In this document: piece by piece, positions 6,841 to 10,325 of the stretch
Layout: every line of letters begins with the position of its first letter
Numbering within the stretch: the stretch's first letter is position 1
Origin: Sva-07 sp041685755
Lineage (GTDB): Bacteria; Actinomycetota; Acidimicrobiia; Acidimicrobiales; Ilumatobacteraceae
Reading direction: 5' to 3'
Assembly: GCA_041685755.1 (NCBI GenBank)
Contig: JAWLFC010000104.1
Location: 1-10,325 of the forward strand
DNA: 10,325 nucleotides
Notes under the pieces: model-generated
Told to the model about the DNA's origin: nothing
The model's database searches: none
The model's input: the letters and a program-made list of their open reading frames with translations, nothing else
Made by a program: the position numbers and the translations under genes

Positions 6841-7978
6841 GGTGCGAATGCTCGTGCCCTCGAGCAACGCTGCGGAGTGTGGCTGCACGCCCGTCGGCGG
6901 TCTGGGCCTGGATCACGTAGAAGTCCGCCTCACGAGCGAGCCGCTGGGCGGGGTGAGCGAGGTCCATACCGCGCCCGCCGACCGCCCCGAGCAGCGCCGT
7001 GGTGGCCCGTCGCGCGAGACCGAGGCAGGCCGCTCGGTGATCGCTTGCTTCGGCGACGACGTCGTCGCCACGGGCGAGGGCCGACACCAGGTCGACATCG
7101 ACACGCCAACACTCCCGCAGTTGCTCGCCGAGTGCCTCGCCGGCGGAGGTCGCGAGATCGTCTCCCAGATCGGCGAGCAGCCGTCGTGCCCGCTCCGCCA
7201 CACCGAGCACGGCCGGCTGGCCGATCGACGCATGACGGCGGTCGGCCCGGCGCCACGCGTCGACGGGCTCGACGGCGATCACCCGGTCGTCGGGCACGAA
7301 ACAGCCGTCGAAGTCGAGGGAGACGGTACCGGTGGCCGCGAACACGGGCAGGGCCAGCGACGTCGCTGTCACCCCCGTGGGGCGGACACCGGAGACGAGC
7401 GACCAGACGAGGTCGCCTCCCTGCGACACCGCGGCGATCGTGTACCAGTCGGCGACGCCCCACGACGTCGCCCATGGAGCGTGACCGTCGAGTCGCCACC
7501 CGTCATCGACGCGGGTCGCCGTGATCGCCGGCGACCCGGCGCGCCGGACGTGCGCGAAGGCGGTGCCGGCCACGGATCGCCCGCTGCACAGGTCGGCGAG
7601 GTGCGAGTCGACCAGCGGCTCGTTGAGCGAGGAACGCAACGTCCGCACGGCACCGTGATGCTGCACCCAGACGAAGAACGTCGCGCCGCACCCGGAGCCG
7701 ACCGCTGCCACCGCGCGCCGGCCGTCGACGGCGTCGAGGTCGAGACCACCATGCGAGCGCGGACCGGCGATGCCGAACAGCCCCGCATCGGCGAGCGCCG
7801 CGAGGTTTCGAGTCGGCACCTGCTCGGCGCGGTCGACGTCCTGGGCGGTCGGGAACAGCACCTCGTCGGCGACCCGTCTCGCCTGCTCCACGGCGGGCGA
7901 CGCAACGACAGCCTCGGATGGCGGCGAGTCGGGCACGGCCGGCATCACTGCAGTCTGACGGGTGCGGGCAACGACCAT
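6812..7978 (-). CDS. Acyl-CoA dehydrogenase-fold flavoprotein
   Basis: About 388 residues, the usual length for acyl-CoA dehydrogenases. Domain order fits the fold: an alpha-helical N-terminal part ending in LADAGLFGIAGPRSHGGLDLD, a beta domain with GTAFAHVRRAG, TRVDDGWRLDGHAPWATSWGVADWY and VSLDFDGCFVPDDRVI, and a helical C-terminal part ending GGRGMDLAHPAQRLAREADFYVIQAQT. By eye, the position of the catalytic Glu in medium-chain enzymes (YEGT) reads QAQT here, and the alternative Glu of isovaleryl-type enzymes is not apparent in the helix around HASIGQPAVLGVAER. It may therefore be a non-dehydrogenase member, for example a flavin monooxygenase-like protein; the substrate is unknown. The start is ambiguous: ATG at 7978 is used, but ATG at 7945 (11 codons later) is equally possible and neither has a clear ribosome binding site. 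It overlaps the transporter gene downstream, suggesting an operon, and is divergent from the pirin gene. Confidence 0.82.
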   Translation of the reverse strand: MVVARTRQTAVMPAVPDSPPSEAVVASPAVEQARRVADEVLFPTAQDVDRAEQVPTRNLAALADAGLFGIAGPRSHGGLDLDAVDGRRAVAAVGSGCGATFFVWVQHHGAVRTLRSSLNEPLVDSHLADLCSGRSVAGTAFAHVRRAGSPAITATRVDDGWRLDGHAPWATSWGVADWYTIAAVSQGGDLVWSLVSGVRPTGVTATSLALPVFAATGTVSLDFDGCFVPDDRVIAVEPVDAWRRADRRHASIGQPAVLGVAERARRLLADLGDDLATSAGEALGEQLRECWRVDVDLVSALARGDDVVAEASDHRAACLGLARRATTALLGAVGGRGMDLAHPAQRLAREADFYVIQAQTADGRAATLRSVARGHEHSHRGRDTIGSD

Positions 7979-8017
7979 CGATTCGTCACACGCGATCCAC
8001 CCCGAACCGGCACCCCC

Positions 8018-8043
8018 GAGGAAGATCGTCGAGGAATATCGTT
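8018..8043 (+). repeat. Tandem 13-bp direct repeat in the acyl-CoA-dehydrogenase-like/pirin intergenic region
   Basis: GAGGAAGATCGTC (8018-8030) is followed directly by GAGGAATATCGTT (8031-8043), matching at 11 of 13 positions. The pair lies 25-50 bases before the pirin start, where a regulator could bind two adjacent sites. The second copy also contains TATCGT (8037-8042), a -10-like box for rightward transcription. Confidence 0.4.
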
Positions 8044-8054
8044 GCGTCCGCAAC
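8041..8054. promoter_or_regulatory. 14-bp palindrome before pirin gene, candidate operator
   Basis: GTTGCG-TC-CGCAAC is a perfect inverted repeat with 6-bp arms and a 2-base spacer, ending 13 bases before the pirin ATG. If TATCGT (8037-8042) is the -10 box, the palindrome covers the predicted transcription start, a usual place for a repressor site. No regulator gene is in the window, so this is inferred from position and symmetry only. Confidence 0.35.
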
Positions 8055-8067
8055 CGTTGAAGATGGC

Positions 8068-8784
8068 ATGGCTGCAACTCCCACGATCGACGTCCGCCGC
8101 GGACACGAGCGACCGCACACCAGGATCGGCTGGCTCGACTCCAAGCACTCGTTCAGCTTCGGACGCCACTACGACCCCGCGAACACCGGCCACGGCCTGC
8201 TCCTCGTCAACAACGACGACATCGTGCGCGGCGGCTCGGGGTTCGACACGCACCCGCACCGCGACATGGAGATCGTCACCTGGGTGCTGTCCGGCGAACT
8301 CGAGCACAAGGACTCCGAGCGCAACCGGGGGATCCTCTACCCGGGTCTCGCCCAACGGATGTCGGCGGGAACCGGCATCTGGCACTCGGAGATGAACAAC
8401 TCGGGCACCGACGACGTCCACTTCGTGCAGATGTGGGTGCCACCCGACACCGAGTCGGTCGACCCGAGCTACGAGCAACTCGACATCAACACCGAACTCG
8501 CCCGGGGCGGGCTCGTCCCGATCGCGTCGGGCGCGGGCCACGACGCGGCGATCTCGATCCGCCAACGAGGCGCGGTCCTGTGGGGTGGTCGGCTCGGCGC
8601 CGCCGAGGCCGTCGACGTTCCCGACGACCGCCACGTGCACGTGTTCGTCGCGCGCGGGTCGATCGCACTCGACGGAGCGGGCACCTTGGACACCGGCGAT
8701 GCTGCCCGCCTCACGGCGGCGGGAACACCCCGACTCACCGCGGGACCGGAAGGTGCCGAGGTGTTGATCTGGGCGACCGCATGA
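8068..8784 (+). CDS. Pirin-family cupin protein (YhhW-like)
   Basis: A 238-residue bicupin of the pirin family. Metal-dependent members such as E. coli YhhW can oxidise quercetin; the physiological substrate is generally unknown. The N-terminal cupin carries the expected metal ligands: His62 and His64 in THPHRDMEIVTW, and His106 and Glu108 in GTGIWHSEMNNSG. Other family marks are RIGWLDSKHSFSFGRHYDP near residue 18, LSGELEHKDSERN and HFVQMWVPPD. The C-terminal cupin (about 150-238) lacks such ligands, as is usual in this family. The ATG at 8068 is chosen because the family similarity begins right after it; a GAAG stretch a few bases upstream is a weak ribosome binding site. The longer frame upstream crosses the divergent promoter region and looks non-coding. 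A nitroreductase gene follows after only 12 bases. Confidence 0.93.
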   Translation: MAATPTIDVRRGHERPHTRIGWLDSKHSFSFGRHYDPANTGHGLLLVNNDDIVRGGSGFDTHPHRDMEIVTWVLSGELEHKDSERNRGILYPGLAQRMSAGTGIWHSEMNNSGTDDVHFVQMWVPPDTESVDPSYEQLDINTELARGGLVPIASGAGHDAAISIRQRGAVLWGGRLGAAEAVDVPDDRHVHVFVARGSIALDGAGTLDTGDAARLTAAGTPRLTAGPEGAEVLIWATA

Positions 8785-8796
8785 CATCCTGACGCC

Positions 8797-9366
8797 GTGG
8801 ATCGCGCCGATTTCGAGCAGCTGGCCTCCCTGGCCCGAGCCCGCCGCACCTCGATGATCGTCGACCAGGACCGTCCGGTGCCGCTCGACGTGATCGACGA
8901 GCTGTGCGAACTGGCCACCTGGGCACCGAACCACAAGCGGACCTGGCCGTGGCGGTTCGCCGTGTTCACCGGAAACGGCAGGGCCCGGCTCGGCGACGCC
9001 ATGGCCGACGAGATGGAACGAGCCGGGTTCGGCGACGAGCCCAAGCGGGCGAAGACCCGAACCAAGTACCTGCGGACGCCGGCGACGCTGGTGGTCGGCT
9101 GCGCCCCGCACGACAACGCCATGCTCCACGTCGAGAACCGCGACGCCGTCGCCGCCGGCATCCAGAACCTCCTCCTCGGCGCCACGGCACTCGGCCTCGC
9201 CAGCTTCTGGTCGAGCCCGGCGTTGGAGCAGCCGAAGGCGGTCCTCGACCTCTGCGACTTCGATGCCGACGACCGCCTCGTCGGCATCGTCTACCTGGGC
9301 TGGTCGGCTCAGGAGTGCCGCGCCCCCGAACGCCCGGCCCCGCGCATCACCCACGTCTCGCGCTGA
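8797..9366 (+). CDS. Nitroreductase-family FMN oxidoreductase (YdjA-like)
   Basis: A 189-residue single-domain protein of the nitroreductase fold, close in length to E. coli YdjA (about 183). These are FMN-containing, usually dimeric cytosolic enzymes that use NAD(P)H to reduce nitro compounds, quinones or other acceptors; the native substrate here is unknown. Visible marks are ARRTSM at residues 15-20 (FMN phosphate binding), TWAPNHKRTWPWRFAVF at 41-57, ENRDAVAAGIQNLLLGATA around 110-128, then GLASFWSS and GIVYLGW near the end. The GTG at 8797 begins just before the first helix and lies 12 bases after the pirin stop; no good ribosome binding site is seen, so reinitiation after pirin is plausible. 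The gene ends 14 bases before a long inverted repeat shared with the convergent neighbour. Confidence 0.93.
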   Translation: MDRADFEQLASLARARRTSMIVDQDRPVPLDVIDELCELATWAPNHKRTWPWRFAVFTGNGRARLGDAMADEMERAGFGDEPKRAKTRTKYLRTPATLVVGCAPHDNAMLHVENRDAVAAGIQNLLLGATALGLASFWSSPALEQPKAVLDLCDFDADDRLVGIVYLGWSAQECRAPERPAPRITHVSR

Positions 9367-9380
9367 CCCGTCCCCCTTCG

Positions 9381-9433
9381 CCGAACGCGTGAACACATGG
9401 CGTCCTCAGTGCACCATCTGTTCACGCGTTCGG
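9381..9433. terminator. Long inverted repeat between convergent genes, candidate bidirectional terminator
   Basis: CCGAACGCGTGAACA (9381-9395) is the exact reverse complement of TGTTCACGCGTTCGG (9419-9433). After a C.C mismatch, ATGG (9397-9400) pairs with CCAT (9414-9417), leaving a 13-base loop: 19 pairs in all. It lies between the nitroreductase stop and the AI-2E stop, and its right arm contains that stop codon (TGA at 9424-9422), so the leftward gene ends inside the stem. Neither side has a T run. The position between convergent genes favours termination in both directions, but the arm sequence is also the end of the adjacent tandem repeat, so an inverted duplication is another explanation. 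Confidence 0.6.
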
Positions 9434-10325
9434 TGGTGAGGCGTTCGGTGGTGAGGGGTTCGGTGGTGAGGGGAGGGCGGCGAGGACTGCGGACTCGCCG
9501 GGGTCGGCGGCGGGGCCGAAGTGGGCGACGAAGACGCCGCCACCGCCGCATGCGGGACAGCGCAGCGCGGAGACGTGCAGCATGTCGGCGGGATCGCTCG
9601 CGCCCTCGAGCCGCTGCGACCACACCCGCTCCACTCGCTCGGCGGCAACGATCTCCCCGCAGTGCGAGCACTGCAACCGGCCCTCATCGCCGACCGGTTG
9701 GAACTCGCCGTCGAAGCCGTCGCGCTCGGCGAGTTCGAGCACCTCCGCCAGCGTCGTCGCGCCGCTGGCGTACTCATCGTCGTCACCGCTCGGTGGCGGC
9801 ACCGACGACTCGACACCACCTTCGCCGGAATCGGACTCGACCGCATCTCCTGCACCTCGATCGTCGAACTGGAACCCGCCGCTGACCGAGGCGAGGGCCG
9901 CCGACCCCGCGGCGGCGATCGGCAACGACACCAGCGCCCCGATGATGCCGGCGAGGGCGGCACCGACGCCGATGGCGACGAGGATCACGATCGGGTGCAG
10001 CGCCACCTGGGTCCGCATCACCAGCGGCAGGAGCACGTCGCCCTCGATCTGCTGTACCGCCAGCACGACCGCGACCACGATCAGTGCCGTCACCAACCCG
10101 TTGGACGCCAGGGCGACGAGCGCGGCGAGAGCCCCGGCGACCGTTGCGCCGATGATCGGCAGGAAGGCCGCGAACATCGTCAGCACCGCGAGCGGGATCG
10201 CTGCCGGAACGCCGAGGATCACGAGCGCGATTCCGATGAGCAATCCGTCGACGACACCGGTGATCGCCACACCGCGGATCCATCCCTGCAGACTGGAGAA
10301 TGCTGCGCGCCCCGCCAGATCGAGC
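9422..10325 (-). CDS. AI-2E family transporter with C-terminal zinc-ribbon extension (N-terminus beyond window)
   Basis: The frame enters from the right edge and stops at 9422, giving about 300 visible residues. The first part is the C-terminal half of an AI-2E (PerM/TqsA-type) membrane protein: GWIRGVAITGVVDGLLIG, LGVPAAIPLAVLTMFAAFLPIIGATVAG, then QQIEGDVLLPLVMR, VALHPIVILVAIGVGAALAG and GIIGALVSLPIAAAGS. Family members are multi-pass exporters or antiporters; the substrate is unknown. An acidic linker follows, then a domain not usual in this family: TTLAEVLELAERDGF, two CxxC knuckles (CSHC at 9659-9670 and CPAC at 9548-9559 on the minus strand) flanking RLEGASDPADM, and VFVAHFGP. This resembles small stand-alone actinobacterial proteins I recall with an EGxSDPxD motif. 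The tail has three SPPN(A/P) repeats. If the usual topology holds, the extension is cytosolic. No frameshift is evident. Confidence 0.85.
   Translation of the reverse strand, partial: LDLAGRAAFSSLQGWIRGVAITGVVDGLLIGIALVILGVPAAIPLAVLTMFAAFLPIIGATVAGALAALVALASNGLVTALIVVAVVLAVQQIEGDVLLPLVMRTQVALHPIVILVAIGVGAALAGIIGALVSLPIAAAGSAALASVSGGFQFDDRGAGDAVESDSGEGGVESSVPPPSGDDDEYASGATTLAEVLELAERDGFDGEFQPVGDEGRLQCSHCGEIVAAERVERVWSQRLEGASDPADMLHVSALRCPACGGGGVFVAHFGPAADPGESAVLAALPSPPNPSPPNASPPNA
9426..9470. repeat. Three tandem 15-bp repeats in the 3' end of the AI-2E gene
   Basis: GCGTTCGGTGGTGAG occurs at 9426-9440 and 9441-9455, and as GGGTTCGGTGGTGAG at 9456-9470. Read on the minus strand the copies encode Ser-Pro-Pro-Asn-Ala/Pro three times, ending just before the stop codon. 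The unit is a multiple of three, so copy-number changes would keep the frame. The last copy overlaps the right arm of the neighbouring inverted repeat. Confidence 0.9.

Noticed and set aside
7945..9396. A 483-codon minus-strand frame opposite pirin and nitroreductase
   Set aside because: Both plus-strand genes have full sets of family motifs; the antisense product has none.
9381..9433. Terminal inverted repeats of a small mobile element
   Set aside because: The arms are only 23 bases apart with no cargo, no flanking target duplication and no transposase nearby.
9426..9470. CRISPR array
   Set aside because: The units are 15 bp, directly adjacent with no spacers, and lie in frame at the end of a coding region.

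Overview
The window is a gene-dense, very GC-rich stretch of chromosome. It carries nine protein genes (two cut by the window ends), short intergenic gaps and no RNA genes, transposases or phage genes. The DapD and LpdA-like proteins resemble actinobacterial types, several genes start with GTG, and promoter-like -10 boxes sit 7-9 bases before three GTG starts, as in leaderless mRNAs. This suggests an actinobacterium, possibly of the Acidimicrobiia (Ilumatobacter-like). The phylum is fairly safe; the class is only an impression.

Layout. Minus strand 1-2162: a secreted M15-type zinc peptidase with an unrecognised N-terminal region, coupled by a TGATG overlap to an LpdA-like flavin disulfide-reductase-family enzyme that runs off the left edge. 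Plus strand 2257-5848: lysS (class II lysyl-tRNA synthetase), dapD (tetrahydrodipicolinate N-succinyltransferase), then, after a strong hairpin, a stand-alone LigD-type primase-polymerase domain. Minus strand 5878-7978: an acyl-CoA-dehydrogenase-fold flavoprotein whose end overlaps a DMT/EamA transporter. Plus strand 8068-9366: a pirin-family protein and a small nitroreductase, probably co-transcribed. Minus strand 9422 to the right edge: the C-terminal part of an AI-2E family membrane protein with an unusual cytosolic zinc-ribbon extension and a repeated Ser-Pro-Pro-Asn tail.

How the genes fit together. lysS and dapD form a lysine pair: DapD acts in the succinylase branch that makes meso-diaminopimelate and lysine, and LysRS charges tRNA with lysine. 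The secreted M15 peptidase probably acts on peptidoglycan, which may contain the same diaminopimelate. The LpdA-like enzyme, pirin, nitroreductase and acyl-CoA-dehydrogenase-like protein are redox or metal enzymes without a clear common pathway. The polymerase belongs to the end-joining/repair family, but no Ku or ligase is visible.

I see no obvious new defence or mobile system. The most unusual items are the AI-2E/zinc-ribbon fusion with its repeat-coded tail, the 15-bp inverted repeat at that gene's stop codon, the hairpin between dapD and the polymerase, the M15 peptidase N-terminal region, and the acyl-CoA-dehydrogenase-like protein that seems to lack the catalytic glutamate.
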